Source of the DNA: Betaproteobacteria bacterium
GTDB lineage: Bacteria; Pseudomonadota; Gammaproteobacteria; Burkholderiales; Thiobacillaceae
Length of the DNA stretch: 64,000 nt
Direction: 5' to 3'
Assembly (NCBI GenBank): GCA_016219425.1
Contig: JACRNB010000001.1
Location: forward strand, 62,001-126,000
Shown here: positions 1-8,247 of the stretch, one piece after another
Position numbering within the stretch: the stretch's first letter is position 1
How the letters are laid out: each line of letters opens with the position of its first letter
Translations under genes and position numbers: made by a program
The notes under the pieces: model-generated
What the model saw: the letters and a program-made list of their open reading frames with translations, nothing else
The model's database searches: none
What the model was told of the DNA's origin: nothing

Positions 1-7
1 GATGGCT

Positions 8-343
8 TCATGCTGTTGCGGCCTGAGCCTCCTCGTGGTGTCGATCTCGGGTGACAGCCAGGCGCAGCCCAGCCCCGGCCAGGATGGCCAGCAAGGTTTT
101 CAGCGTCGGGTTGCCCTTGGGCGACAGGGCGCGGTAAAGGCTCTCGCGCTGGATGCCGGCCCGGTCTGCCACGGCATCCATGCCTTGTGCTTGCGCCACT
201 TGGCGCAGCGCCATCAGCAGGGCCTCGCGGCCTCCCGGTTCGTCTATCGCTTCCAGGCTGGCGGCCAGGTATTCATCGGCAAAGCTGGCATCCTCGCGCA
301 GTAGTTCGACCATCATTTCATCGTGTGGGCGTGATGCTTTCAT
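8..343 (-). CDS. HigA-like antitoxin (addiction module antidote)
   Basis: A 111-residue protein of the family annotated as putative addiction module antidote, with a helix-turn-helix in the middle (about residues 45-85). It should bind and neutralise the toxin encoded just upstream and repress their shared promoter. The motif stretch around IQRESLYRALSPKGNPTLKTL is the recognition helix region typical of this family. The start ATG overlaps the toxin stop codon by 4 bp (ATGA at 340-343), so the two are translationally coupled. Toxin-first gene order matches the HigBA layout. The family call comes from sequence pattern; the neutralising role is inferred from the pairing. It is cargo of the integrative element whose integrase is at 709-2019. 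Confidence 0.85.
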   Translation of the reverse strand: MKASRPHDEMMVELLREDASFADEYLAASLEAIDEPGGREALLMALRQVAQAQGMDAVADRAGIQRESLYRALSPKGNPTLKTLLAILAGAGLRLAVTRDRHHEEAQAATA

Positions 344-663
344 GCGTTCCTCCGTTTCCAGTCTGCCCAGTAGCTCAGGGCGGTTTCAATGTCGGCTTGC
401 TGGCGGCGCTTGTCGCCACCCACCAGCAACAGAATCAGGCGCTCCCCGGCGCGGGCGTAATAGACGCGGTAGCCTGGCCCGTGGTCTATCCGCAACTCCC
501 ACACGCCACCGTCCAGCGGCTTGCAGTCGCCAAGGTTGCCAGCGGCCAGACGTTGCACCCTGGCGGTAATCCTGGCCTTCGCCATCCTATCGGCCAGCGA
601 TGAGAGCCAATCCTTGAAAGGAATTCGCCCATCGGGGGTCAGGTAGTCGCGTATCTCGTTCAT
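340..663 (-). CDS. RelE/HigB-type toxin
   Basis: A 107-residue protein resembling the RelE/HigB 'addiction module killer' family, small basic ribosome-dependent mRNA interferases. The core is recognisable from GGVWELRIDHGPGYRVYYAR (about residues 52-71) followed by ILLLVGGDKRRQQADIETA near the C-terminus. It is the first gene of a two-gene operon and overlaps the antitoxin gene by 4 bp. There is only a 45-bp gap to the integrase stop, so the module sits directly downstream of the integrase on the same strand. The toxin role is known for the family; activity here is inferred. Confidence 0.85.
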   Translation of the reverse strand: MNEIRDYLTPDGRIPFKDWLSSLADRMAKARITARVQRLAAGNLGDCKPLDGGVWELRIDHGPGYRVYYARAGERLILLLVGGDKRRQQADIETALSYWADWKRRNA

Positions 664-708
664 TGGATTTGTAGCATATAAGTTACGGAAGTTCCCGGCA
701 ATCTCGGG

Positions 709-2019
709 TCAGGCGGTTTCCACCAGCCGCAAGCCGACCTGCTCTTCCTTCGGCTGTTCGATGCCGGCCTGTTCCAGAATCCACGCCTCAATCCTGACGT
801 GCCACATGCGCAACAGGTCGAGAGGGCGGCGGCGGTAATGCTTCTCGGCAATGGCGGATGGTTTGTGGCCCATGATTTGGGCCACCACGCCCACGGGCGC
901 TTCTGTCCACTCCGCCAGGGTTCCGAATGAACGGCGCAGGCCATGCAGCGATACATGCGGCAAGCCAGCCACTTGCAAGGCATCCTCGTGCGGTTGCCAC
1001 ACGGCGGCAATGCGCCCTGTCTTTGAGTTCCTGGCCGCGCTGCTGAATACCCACTCATTGCGGCGCGGCAGACTGGTCAGCAGTGCGGCAACAAAAGGCG
1101 TGAGTGGAATGATGCGGCCCGACTCTTCCACCTTGTCGGCAATCTTCAATGACTTCCATTGGAAGTCCACATCAGCCCATTTCAGGCTGGCCAGTTCCTC
1201 GCGTCTTGCCCCGGTCAGAATCAGCCCTTGCAGGTAGGCGCTCACGGCGGGAGGGGTGATTTTCTTCACGGCAGCGAACCATGCGGCCAGTTGCTCACGT
1301 TGCAGGCAGTCATCCTGCTTGGCCCTGGCGCGCGGTACATGGTCTTTTGCGATGCGCGAGCCGACTGCATCAAGGTCAACGGATGCCTTGTAGTCGTCAT
1401 GCCCGGCGCTCCACCGGAGAAAGGCGCGCAGCAGGCGGTAGGCAAGCGCGGCTTTGGTCGGGCGGGTTTGGGTTTCGTTGTCAAGCCAGGTTGCCACCTT
1501 GGCGGCAGTCAGGTCATTCAGCCTATGCGGCATCAGCGCGGCCAGCGGGCCGGCCTTGAGCGTGCCGGTTCCCCGCTTGCGTTGAATGTCGCCGCCCCTG
1601 GCGAACTCTTCGTGGTCGGACAGATGGCGGGCGCTCCATTTGCCTCTGCGGGCCTCAACGTAGGCGCTCCACGCCTCCGAGACCGTCACATCCCGGCGGC
1701 GCTGTTCCAGCTTCTTCGCTTCGGCGGCGGCGATGCGTTCGCGTTTCTGTTCGCGCGGGTCTGTGCCTTGGTCGGTCAGGGTTTGCAGGCGGTTGGCCTC
1801 TTGGCGGGCCTTGTCGAGAGTCCACGCACTCACTGTGCCGATGGTGACGCGAAGATCCTTGCCGTTCAGCTTGGTCTGAAAAACGAAGGTCTTGCGCCCC
1901 CCTTGGGAGGCCTTGAGCCCGAATCCTTGGGTGACGGTGTCCCACAAAAACGCGGCGGATTCATCCGGTTGGCAAGAGAAGGCGCTCACCCTTCCTTGCG
2001 TCAATTTTTCCTTCGCCAT
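709..2019 (-). CDS. P4-like tyrosine recombinase/integrase
   Basis: A 436-residue integrase that should catalyse site-specific integration and excision of the element at its left. The N-terminal part (about residues 1-100) is the DUF4102-type arm-binding domain of P4-like integrases. The C-terminal catalytic domain shows the expected residues: Arg272 in LTGARREEL, His359 and Arg362 in HGLRRSFG, His385 in MGHKP, and the nucleophile Tyr395 in EKHYRRR. The gene is transcribed away from the tRNA-Cys fragment at 2199-2244, placing the attachment site about 180 bp upstream of its start, with an AT-rich leader between. The length is normal and no frameshift is seen, so it looks intact. Confidence 0.95.
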   Translation of the reverse strand: MAKEKLTQGRVSAFSCQPDESAAFLWDTVTQGFGLKASQGGRKTFVFQTKLNGKDLRVTIGTVSAWTLDKARQEANRLQTLTDQGTDPREQKRERIAAAEAKKLEQRRRDVTVSEAWSAYVEARRGKWSARHLSDHEEFARGGDIQRKRGTGTLKAGPLAALMPHRLNDLTAAKVATWLDNETQTRPTKAALAYRLLRAFLRWSAGHDDYKASVDLDAVGSRIAKDHVPRARAKQDDCLQREQLAAWFAAVKKITPPAVSAYLQGLILTGARREELASLKWADVDFQWKSLKIADKVEESGRIIPLTPFVAALLTSLPRRNEWVFSSAARNSKTGRIAAVWQPHEDALQVAGLPHVSLHGLRRSFGTLAEWTEAPVGVVAQIMGHKPSAIAEKHYRRRPLDLLRMWHVRIEAWILEQAGIEQPKEEQVGLRLVETA

Positions 2020-2198
2020 GTCTCGCCCCTGTCCTGCTTACTGAAAAAAGTAAGCGAATAGTAAGCAGATTTCGTGAATATGGCTCAATTTCAATCAATG
2101 CAATATCAGTGGATTTATTTCAGTAACGCATTGTTTCTAATTTGTTTTATGTGCTTTCTTGTGTTGATCGAAATGCATGCAAAATCACTGGATAGGCT
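2020..2198. promoter_or_regulatory. AT-rich leader between integrase and attachment site
   Basis: From about 2074 to 2190 the sequence is much richer in A and T than anything around it (runs such as TTTGTTTTATG near 2141). This is the usual place for the integrase promoter and for accessory-protein or IHF sites used in recombination. I cannot point to a single convincing promoter, so it is given as a region. A short hydrophobic reading frame on the plus strand crosses it but looks fortuitous. Confidence 0.4.
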
Positions 2199-2244
2199 GA
2201 TTGCAAATCCGTGTAGGTCGGTTCGACTCCGGCACGCGCCTCCA
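2199..2244 (+). other. 3' fragment of tRNA-Cys (attachment site)
   Basis: These bases are the 3' part of a cysteine tRNA: the anticodon loop TTGCAAA with anticodon GCA at 2203-2205, a T-arm (stem 2217-2221 with 2229-2233, loop TTCGACT), the acceptor 3' strand ACGCGCC (2234-2240) and TCCA to 2244. No matching GGCGCGT acceptor 5' strand or D-arm lies upstream, so this is not a complete tRNA. It is the copy left at the chromosome side when an element integrated into the tRNA 3' end. The reconstituted full tRNA-Cys would lie at the element's other end, left of this window. Confidence 0.88.
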
Positions 2245-2250
2245 GATGAT

Positions 2251-3015
2251 TCAAGGGATCAGGTTCGCCTGGTCCCTTTTTTCTTGGGCGTCGAGCGCCG
2301 GTCCGGTCAGGCGCGACCGCACGGCAGTCTCGGCCAGGGCGGCCAGTTCACGCCGGTTTCCCGCATTGAGCGACGGCAGGAATTCCACTCGCACCATCAG
2401 TTTTCGCATGCGCGCAACGCGCCAGAGGGAGCCGAGCAGGCTCATGTCGCCGTAATAGGCGGCGTCGTGGCAGTAGCCGCCGTCTGCGTGGCGGTAGTGG
2501 ATCACGCAGGGGATCACCGGGCAGCCGGCTTCCGCTGCGGGCTGGAACAGAAAGGGGAAGAAGGGCAGCAGCCCGCGGCCATCGCTGGTGGTGCCCTCCG
2601 GAAAGATCGCCAGGATTTCTCCGGCGTTCAGTCGGGCGGCGATGAGCTGATTCACCCGCAGGGCGTCCGATTTGCGTCCCCGCGTCAGGAAGATGGTCCC
2701 CGTTGCCTCTGCCAGACGACCGATCAGGGGCCAGTCGCGCACCTCTTCCTTGGATACGAAACGCGCCGGCAGCAGGGCGTGGAGGACGTGGATGTCAAGC
2801 CAGGAGACATGGTTGGAGACCAGCACCCCTCGGATGGGCGCAACGCCGTTGACCTCCACCTGGATGTCCAGGATGGCCATGAGTTGCGCCGCCCACGACA
2901 CCAGCGCCTGGTCCCGTTGCTCCGGGGTGAGGGCCTGGAACCGCCACAGGACGATGCCGGAGCCATGCAGGACATGGACCAGTATCCGCAGGATTTTCAG
3001 CAGGGCAGTCAACAA
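2251..3015 (-). CDS. 1-acylglycerol-3-phosphate acyltransferase (PlsC family)
   Basis: A 254-residue membrane-associated acyltransferase of the PlsC/LPLAT family, which moves an acyl chain onto lysophosphatidic acid or a related lysolipid at the inner membrane. The HX4D catalytic motif is present as NHVSWLD (His69, Asp74) and the acceptor-binding motif as FPEGTTSDG (Glu140). A hydrophobic N-terminal segment (residues 1-25) likely anchors it. The gene follows murI on the same strand with 7 bp between and may share its transcript. The 3' end overlaps the tRNA-Cys terminator on the other strand. Substrate preference cannot be told from sequence; an ornithine-lipid or PlsC-like role are both possible. 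Confidence 0.88.
   Translation of the reverse strand: MLTALLKILRILVHVLHGSGIVLWRFQALTPEQRDQALVSWAAQLMAILDIQVEVNGVAPIRGVLVSNHVSWLDIHVLHALLPARFVSKEEVRDWPLIGRLAEATGTIFLTRGRKSDALRVNQLIAARLNAGEILAIFPEGTTSDGRGLLPFFPFLFQPAAEAGCPVIPCVIHYRHADGGYCHDAAYYGDMSLLGSLWRVARMRKLMVRVEFLPSLNAGNRRELAALAETAVRSRLTGPALDAQEKRDQANLIP
2254..2282 (+). terminator. Rho-independent terminator of tRNA-Cys
   Basis: A 10-bp stem (2254-2263 with 2268-2277) with a TTCG tetraloop, followed by a run of T to 2282. It sits 10 bases after the tRNA CCA end, so it is the original terminator of the tRNA-Cys gene. It overlaps the last codons of the convergent acyltransferase gene. Confidence 0.85.
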
Positions 3016-3022
3016 GGCTGGC

Positions 3023-3835
3023 TCAGAGCTGGACCACGTGGATGTTGTTCAGGCTGCGCCCGAGAAAACTCTCGCCGATGCTCTGGAAGCGCAGGGGTAC
3101 GTCGGTGACCCAGTACTGGTATTCCGGAGGCAGGCGCGCCGGATTGTGCAGGCCGCGTTCGCTCAGTAGCGCCGCGGCCTGTTCCGCCATGGCGTCGGCG
3201 GAATCCACCAGGGCCACGCCCGGCCCGGCCACGCGCGCCAGCATGGGCTTGAGCAGGGGGTAGTGGGTGCAGCCCAGGACCAGGGTGTCCACGTGTTCGC
3301 CCAGCACCGGACGCAGGTATTCCTCGGCGGTCAGGCGCGTCACTTCATGCTCCAGCCAGCCTTCTTCCACCAGCGGCACGAACAGCGGACAGGCGCGCGA
3401 GGTCAGGTGCACGTCGGGCTCGATGGCGTGGATGGCGCGCGCGTAGGCGTTGCTGTTGATGGTGGTGGGGGTGCCGATCACGCCGATGCGGCGATTGCGC
3501 GTGGCCGCCAGGGCGGACAGCGCGCCGGCCTCGATCACATCCAGCACCGGTGCGGGCGAGAGGTCGCGCACCACCTGCGCGGCCACGGCGGCCATGGTGT
3601 TGCAGGCGATGATGAGCATCTTGACCCGCTTCTCCAGCAGGAATTCGGTGAGCTGGGTGGTGTAGTGGGAGATGGTCTGCACCGATTTCACGCCGTAGGG
3701 CACGCGCGCGGTGTCGCCGAAGTAATGGATGGACTCGAACGGCAGGCGCTCCATCAGGGCGCGCACCACGGTAAGCCCGCCCACGCCGGAGTCGAATACG
3801 CCGATGGGGCTGGAAGGGTCGAGAGGATCGCTCAT
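3023..3835 (-). CDS. murI: Glutamate racemase
   Basis: A 270-residue racemase that makes D-glutamate for peptidoglycan. The substrate motifs GVFDSGVGG (Asp15) and YFGDTARVPYG are present, and the two catalytic cysteines are Cys78 in IACNTMA and Cys189 in VLGCTHYP. I chose the ATG at 3835 (MSDPLDPSSP) because it overlaps the stop of the upstream queG gene in a 4-bp ATGA. The frame stays open a further 30 bp upstream, but that would lie inside queG. The length is normal for MurI. It is in the operon queG-murI-plsC-like. Confidence 0.96.
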   Translation of the reverse strand: MSDPLDPSSPIGVFDSGVGGLTVVRALMERLPFESIHYFGDTARVPYGVKSVQTISHYTTQLTEFLLEKRVKMLIIACNTMAAVAAQVVRDLSPAPVLDVIEAGALSALAATRNRRIGVIGTPTTINSNAYARAIHAIEPDVHLTSRACPLFVPLVEEGWLEHEVTRLTAEEYLRPVLGEHVDTLVLGCTHYPLLKPMLARVAGPGVALVDSADAMAEQAAALLSERGLHNPARLPPEYQYWVTDVPLRFQSIGESFLGRSLNNIHVVQL

Positions 3836-4899
3836 GGGGATGGGGTTTGCCGCAACAGCGCCCATTGTATGTGCTCGCGCACCAGGGCCGATGCGTGGTC
3901 CAGGCGCGCCGCCAGCGCGCTGCGGAGGGCGGCCTCCGGCGGTGCATTGCCCAGGGCCGTGGCGAGGTTGCGCAACCAGCGTTCATGGCCGATGCGGCGG
4001 ATCGGCGAGCCTTCCAGCCGGGTCAGGAATTCCGCCTCGCTCCAGGCGAAGAGTTCCAGCAGGGAGGCGCTATCGAGGCCGTGGCGCGGCAGGAAATCCG
4101 CCCTCGCCCCGGCCTGTGCGAAACGGTTCCACGGGCACGCCAACTGGCAGTCGTCGCAACCGTAGATGCGGTTGCCCAGGAGCGGGCGCAGTTCCACCGG
4201 GATCGAGCCGGCCAGCTCGATGGTCAGATAGGAGATGCAGCGCCGCGCATCCAGCCGGTAAGGCGCGACGATGGCTCCGGTGGGGCAGGCGTCCAGACAG
4301 GCGCGGCAGCTTCCGCAATGTCCCCGTGTCGGCGCATCGGGCGGAAAGGGCAGGTCGCAATACAACTCGCCCAGAAAGAACCAGGAGCCGCCGCGCGTCA
4401 GGGTGAGTGTGTGCTTGCCCTCCCAACCCAGCCCGCCCGCCTTGGCGACTTCCACCTCCATCACCGGCGCGCTGTCGGCGTAGGCGCGAAAGGTGAAGGC
4501 GCCGACCGCACTGGCCAGGCGTTCCGCCAGGCGTTGCAGACGGGTGCGGAGGAGCTTGTGATAGTCGCGCCCCAGGGCGTAGCGCGAGATGTAGGCGCGG
4601 CGCGGGTCCGCCAGATTGGCCTCGGCGTCCGTCGCCTCGGGCAGGTAATCCAGCCGCACGCTGAGGAGGGAGCGCACCTCCGGCATCAACGCCGCGGGCC
4701 GCGCCCGGGCGACGCCATGGCGCGCCATATAATCCATTTCGCCCTGAAACCCCGCCCCCAGCCAGTCCATGAGCCGTTGTTCCGCCCCCTCCAGCGTCGC
4801 CGGCGCAAACGCCAGATCGGCAAATCCAAGTTCCCGCGCCCAGGCGCGCAGAACGGGTTTGAGGGCTTGCAGCGCCTCGGGAGAGCGGTCGTGAACCAT
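3832..4899 (-). CDS. queG: Epoxyqueuosine reductase
   Basis: A 355-residue cobalamin- and iron-sulfur-dependent enzyme for the last step of queuosine synthesis in tRNA. It shows the DUF1730 N-terminal region and two [4Fe-4S] clusters of the ferredoxin type: CGSCRACLDACPTGAI, then CDDCQLACPW. A C-terminal HEAT-like segment ends the protein. The frame is open far upstream, but the family N-terminus corresponds to the ATG at 4899 (MVHDRSPEALQALK). Its first bases overlap the divergent tsaE gene if tsaE starts at the GTG at 4891. The 3' end overlaps murI by 4 bp. Confidence 0.95.
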   Translation of the reverse strand: MVHDRSPEALQALKPVLRAWARELGFADLAFAPATLEGAEQRLMDWLGAGFQGEMDYMARHGVARARPAALMPEVRSLLSVRLDYLPEATDAEANLADPRRAYISRYALGRDYHKLLRTRLQRLAERLASAVGAFTFRAYADSAPVMEVEVAKAGGLGWEGKHTLTLTRGGSWFFLGELYCDLPFPPDAPTRGHCGSCRACLDACPTGAIVAPYRLDARRCISYLTIELAGSIPVELRPLLGNRIYGCDDCQLACPWNRFAQAGARADFLPRHGLDSASLLELFAWSEAEFLTRLEGSPIRRIGHERWLRNLATALGNAPPEAALRSALAARLDHASALVREHIQWALLRQTPSP

Positions 4900-5367
4900 G
4901 CCGACGATGATAGCTTGACCCTGCCGCTGGCCGACGCGGCGGCCACCCTGGCGCTGGGCGCGCGACTGGCGCGGGGGCTGACGCCGGGCATGGCGGTCTG
5001 GCTCTCCGGCGACCTGGGCGCGGGCAAGACCACGCTCACGCGCGGCCTGTTGCGGGAACTCGGCTACGAAGGGCGCGTCAAGAGCCCCACCTACACGCTG
5101 GTTGAACTTTATGGGCTTTCGAGCTTTAATCTCTATCACTTTGATTTATATCGTTTTGGTAGCCCAGATGAATGGCATGAAGCGGGGTTCCGCGAATTCT
5201 TCAACGACGCCAGCGTCTGCCTGGTGGAGTGGCCGGAAAAAGGCGGCGAGCGCCTGCCTGCGCCGGACCTGGAATGCCGGCTCGATTTCGTCGGCGAGGC
5301 GCGCGTGGCGCGTCTCACCGGCCTGAGCGAGGCGGGAAAACGATGCGTCGCGCACTTGCTGCACTGA
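4891..5367 (+). CDS. tsaE: tRNA threonylcarbamoyladenosine ATPase TsaE
   Basis: A small P-loop ATPase (about 158 residues) needed with TsaB and TsaD for the t6A modification of tRNA. The Walker A motif is LSGDLGAGKTTLTRGLL, and the family signature SPTYTLVELY follows, then HFDLYRF and VEWPEKGGERLP. The start is uncertain: no ATG is in frame, so GTG 4891 or TTG 4912 must be used. I give GTG 4891, which overlaps the divergent queG start by 9 bp. The 3' end overlaps amiC by 25 bp, the common tsaE-amiC arrangement. Confidence 0.93.
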   Translation: MNHADDDSLTLPLADAAATLALGARLARGLTPGMAVWLSGDLGAGKTTLTRGLLRELGYEGRVKSPTYTLVELYGLSSFNLYHFDLYRFGSPDEWHEAGFREFFNDASVCLVEWPEKGGERLPAPDLECRLDFVGEARVARLTGLSEAGKRCVAHLLH

Positions 5368-6644
5368 TCACCTGTTGGCTGGCCTGTCTGGGGCTGTCCG
5401 TCAGTGCGGTGGAGATCAAGGCGGCGCGAGTCTGGCCCTCGCCGGAATACACCCGCATCACCATCGAACTCGACGATGCCGTCACCTTCAAGCAGTTCCA
5501 GCTCAAGAACCCGGAGCGCGTGGTGTTGGACCTGGAGGGGGTGCAGCCCGAATCCATGCTGGTCGAACTGGCCACGCGCGTGCCGCCGCAGGACGCCTTC
5601 ATCGCCGGCATCCGCGTCGCCCGCAACCGCCCCGGCGTGACCCGGCTGGTGGTGGAGGTGAAGGGCGAGGTCAAACCCCAGGTGTTCACCCTCAAGCCCA
5701 TGGCGGAGTACGGCCATCGTCTGGTGCTGGACGTGTACCCCGCCGCGCCACCCGCACCGAACAAGCCGCCGGAAGACCTGCCGCCCGCCGCCGCAAACCC
5801 CGAAACGGTCACGGCCAGGCTGGTCGAGAAGACGGCCAAGGACGCCGCCAAAGCGGACGCCAAGACCGCCGAAGCGCGCCCCGCGGGCGGCAAGCCGGCC
5901 AAGGACGCCGCCAAACCGGCCTACACCCGCCTCATCACCGTCGCCATCGACGCCGGACATGGCGGCGAAGACCCCGGCGCACGCGGCGCCAACGGTTCGC
6001 GCGAGAAGGACATCACCCTGTCGGTGGCGCGCCGGCTCAAGGCCGTCATCGACAAGCAGCCCAACCTGCGCGCCTACCTGACGCGGGATGCGGACTACTT
6101 CATCCCTCTGCATGAACGGGTGAACAAGGCGCGTCGCGCCCAGGCCGACCTGTTCATGTCGATCCACGCCGACGCCTTCATCAAGCCCCATGCACGGGGC
6201 TCTTCCGTGTTCGCCCTGTCGGAAAAGGGGGCCACTTCCGCCGCTGCCAAATGGCTGGCCAAGCGCGAGAACGACGCCGACCTGATCGGCGGCATCAACA
6301 TCGACGTGAAGGACGTACACCTCAAGCAGACCCTGATCGACCTCTCCCAGACCGCGCAGATCGCCGACAGCCTCAAGGTGGGGCGCGCCGTGCTGGATGA
6401 ACTGGGAGGCATCAACCAGTTGCATAAAGGTCAGGTGGAGCAGGCCGGATTCGCCGTGCTGAAGGCCCCGGACATCCCCTCCATCCTGGTGGAGACCGCG
6501 TTCATCTCCAATCCGGAGGAGGAAAAGCGTCTCAACGACGATGACTACCAGGCCCAGCTGGCGGAAGCCATCGTGGCCGGGATCAAGCGGTATCTGGAAA
6601 AGAATCCTCCGCTGGCGCGCGCACATGCCACGCATCAGTTCTGA
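5343..6644 (+). CDS. amiC: N-acetylmuramoyl-L-alanine amidase (AmiC type)
   Basis: A 433-residue periplasmic amidase that cleaves the peptide stem from N-acetylmuramic acid during cell separation. A signal peptide (residues 1-22, ending SVSA) is followed by an AMIN domain (about 23-125, septal targeting), an Ala/Lys/Pro-rich linker (about 130-195) and an Amidase_3 domain. The zinc and catalytic residues are visible: His206 in DAGHGG, Glu221 in SREKD, His275 in SIHAD and Glu384 in VETAF. The start ATG at 5343 lies inside the end of tsaE. The gene ends 20 bp into the next coding region. Confidence 0.95.
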   Translation: MRRALAALITCWLACLGLSVSAVEIKAARVWPSPEYTRITIELDDAVTFKQFQLKNPERVVLDLEGVQPESMLVELATRVPPQDAFIAGIRVARNRPGVTRLVVEVKGEVKPQVFTLKPMAEYGHRLVLDVYPAAPPAPNKPPEDLPPAAANPETVTARLVEKTAKDAAKADAKTAEARPAGGKPAKDAAKPAYTRLITVAIDAGHGGEDPGARGANGSREKDITLSVARRLKAVIDKQPNLRAYLTRDADYFIPLHERVNKARRAQADLFMSIHADAFIKPHARGSSVFALSEKGATSAAAKWLAKRENDADLIGGINIDVKDVHLKQTLIDLSQTAQIADSLKVGRAVLDELGGINQLHKGQVEQAGFAVLKAPDIPSILVETAFISNPEEEKRLNDDDYQAQLAEAIVAGIKRYLEKNPPLARAHATHQF

Positions 6645-7500
6645 TTCCTCTTGCGCTCGCTCGTGGTGGGCCATGCTTCTGCTGGCCGCGACGTCTGCCG
6701 CCTGGGCGACCGGGTTTGCACCGATCCCAGGGGTGGACGATGTTGGCGCCCTGGTGGGGAAAAAATCCGAGCGCATCGTCCTGACCACGGATGACGTCAA
6801 GATTCTGGAGCCGGTATGTGTGCTGGTGCTGTCCTACGCCGATGAAAAGGGTGCTCGCTGGTGGTTGCGTCTCCAGTCCACCCGGCTGCTGGACCGCCCC
6901 GAATACCAGATGGCCAAGGGCACCAAGTCCTTGCATCACTATTGCTGGGGCCAGATCTACAACTTCCGTCGTTTGCGTGAGAGCGACCCGAAGAAGCGTC
7001 AGCAACTGGCGCAGGCGGCCGCCCGCGACTACGACTTCGTCGTCAGTAATCCGGAATACCTGCCCAAGGACTGGCCCTGGCTGGCCAAGGTGCACACCCA
7101 TATCGGCGACATGAGGAATGCCAGTGAAGATACCGCTGCCGGCATCACCTCCTACCAGAAGGCGATCTCTCTGAACCCGGAATACGACCTGGCCTATTTG
7201 GGTCTCGCCACCCTGTACAGCGACATGAAGGACTCCGCCAAGGCCATGGAAACCGTGGTCGAAGGACTGCGCCACCGACCCGAATCCATGGGGTTGAAGC
7301 GGCGCTATGACCAGCTTGGCGGACGCAAGCCGTATCCGGAGCCCTATCCAAAATCTCCCCCCGCAGCGCCGGAGGAGCCCGCCCCCGCCGTGGTGAAACC
7401 GGAACCGCCCCCGCCTTCCCTCCCCGCTCCCGGCGCGGATGCCAAGCCTTCCGCCCCCGCCGCCCCCGGCAAACCCAAGTACTGCCGTTTCTGCCCCTGA
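6625..7500 (+). CDS. Exported TPR-repeat protein of unknown function
   Basis: A 291-residue secreted protein I do not recognise by name. The ATG at 6625 gives a plausible signal peptide (Arg/Lys-poor n-region, hydrophobic MLLLAATSAAWA). The middle carries tetratricopeptide-like helices (about residues 165-225: AITSYQKAISLNPEYDLAYLGLATLYSDM), indicating protein-protein contacts. The last 60 residues are proline- and alanine-rich and end KYCRFCP, a CxxC pair right at the C-terminus. It overlaps amiC by 20 bp, so the two are probably co-transcribed, suggesting a cell-envelope role. Confidence 0.7.
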   Translation: MPRISSDSSCARSWWAMLLLAATSAAWATGFAPIPGVDDVGALVGKKSERIVLTTDDVKILEPVCVLVLSYADEKGARWWLRLQSTRLLDRPEYQMAKGTKSLHHYCWGQIYNFRRLRESDPKKRQQLAQAAARDYDFVVSNPEYLPKDWPWLAKVHTHIGDMRNASEDTAAGITSYQKAISLNPEYDLAYLGLATLYSDMKDSAKAMETVVEGLRHRPESMGLKRRYDQLGGRKPYPEPYPKSPPAAPEEPAPAVVKPEPPPPSLPAPGADAKPSAPAAPGKPKYCRFCP

Positions 7501-7656
7501 TGCCGCCCAAGACGGGGCGGGATGGGTGCGCTCCGGTTTGCTGGCTATACTTGCCGGCGTGAACAGCGCGCGAAATCCCCCTATGTCCGGAACACCGTTT
7601 TGGCCCCACCTCTGCCTTGGTCTTTCCGGGCGCTTGGCCTTCCCGCAGGGGGCGGT

Positions 7657-8235
7657 GTGCTGAAGCCGATGGTCTTCGGTTTGTGGTTGCTGGGAGCTGG
7701 CTGGCTGGTCAGCCCGGCTGCCGCAGCCGGCGCCAAGGTCACGGCCAACACCGGATTCACCGGCGTCAAGGTGGAGGCCAGCATGCTGGTGCAGGCGGAC
7801 GCCCAGACCCTGTGGGCGACGCTCACCGACTACAACAAGCTCGCCACCTTCATCCCCGACATGGTGTCGAGTCGCATCATCTCGCCGCCGGGCGCGCCCA
7901 AGAAGGTGGAGCAGGTGGCCGATTCCGGGCTTTTTGCCTTTGTCATGCCGGATCACGTGGTCCTGCTGATGGAGGAAAGCCCCAACCAGCTCATCCGCTT
8001 CCGTTCCGTGTCCGGCAAGGTGCTGGCCATGAATGGCGAGTGGCGCATCCTGGGCGACACCGCCCCGGTGACCCTGATCTACCGTTCCCATGTCGTGCCC
8101 GTGGCGCCGCTGCCGCCGCTGGTGTCCGGCTATTTCGTGGAGGACGAGGTCAAGAAGCGCTTCGAAGCCGTAGGGCATGAGGCGGAACGCCGCATGAAGA
8201 GCGGGCTGCACAGCAATCCCTGGTTCTACCGATAA
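7657..8235 (+). CDS. SRPBCC/START-like exported protein
   Basis: A protein of about 192 residues of the SRPBCC (START/polyketide cyclase-like) superfamily, whose members hold hydrophobic ligands in a helix-grip fold. A hydrophobic signal segment (GLWLLGAGWLVSPAAAA) is followed by the fold, recognised from VEASMLVQADAQTLWATLTD and the later VTLIYRSHVVP. The start chosen is GTG 7657, preceded by an AGGGGG ribosome-binding stretch; ATG 7669 is the alternative. Ligand and role are unknown. It lies just upstream of a small lipoprotein gene on the same strand. Confidence 0.72.
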   Translation: MLKPMVFGLWLLGAGWLVSPAAAAGAKVTANTGFTGVKVEASMLVQADAQTLWATLTDYNKLATFIPDMVSSRIISPPGAPKKVEQVADSGLFAFVMPDHVVLLMEESPNQLIRFRSVSGKVLAMNGEWRILGDTAPVTLIYRSHVVPVAPLPPLVSGYFVEDEVKKRFEAVGHEAERRMKSGLHSNPWFYR

Positions 8236-8247
8236 GGGGACGTAGCG

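Noticed and set aside
2074-2200. Short hydrophobic plus-strand protein next to the attachment site
   Set aside because: It has no ribosome-binding site, continues through the tRNA fragment into DNA antisense to the acyltransferase gene, and its composition reflects only the AT-rich stretch.
2161-2244. Complete tRNA gene
   Set aside because: No 5' acceptor strand, D-arm or fully paired anticodon stem is present upstream of the fragment.
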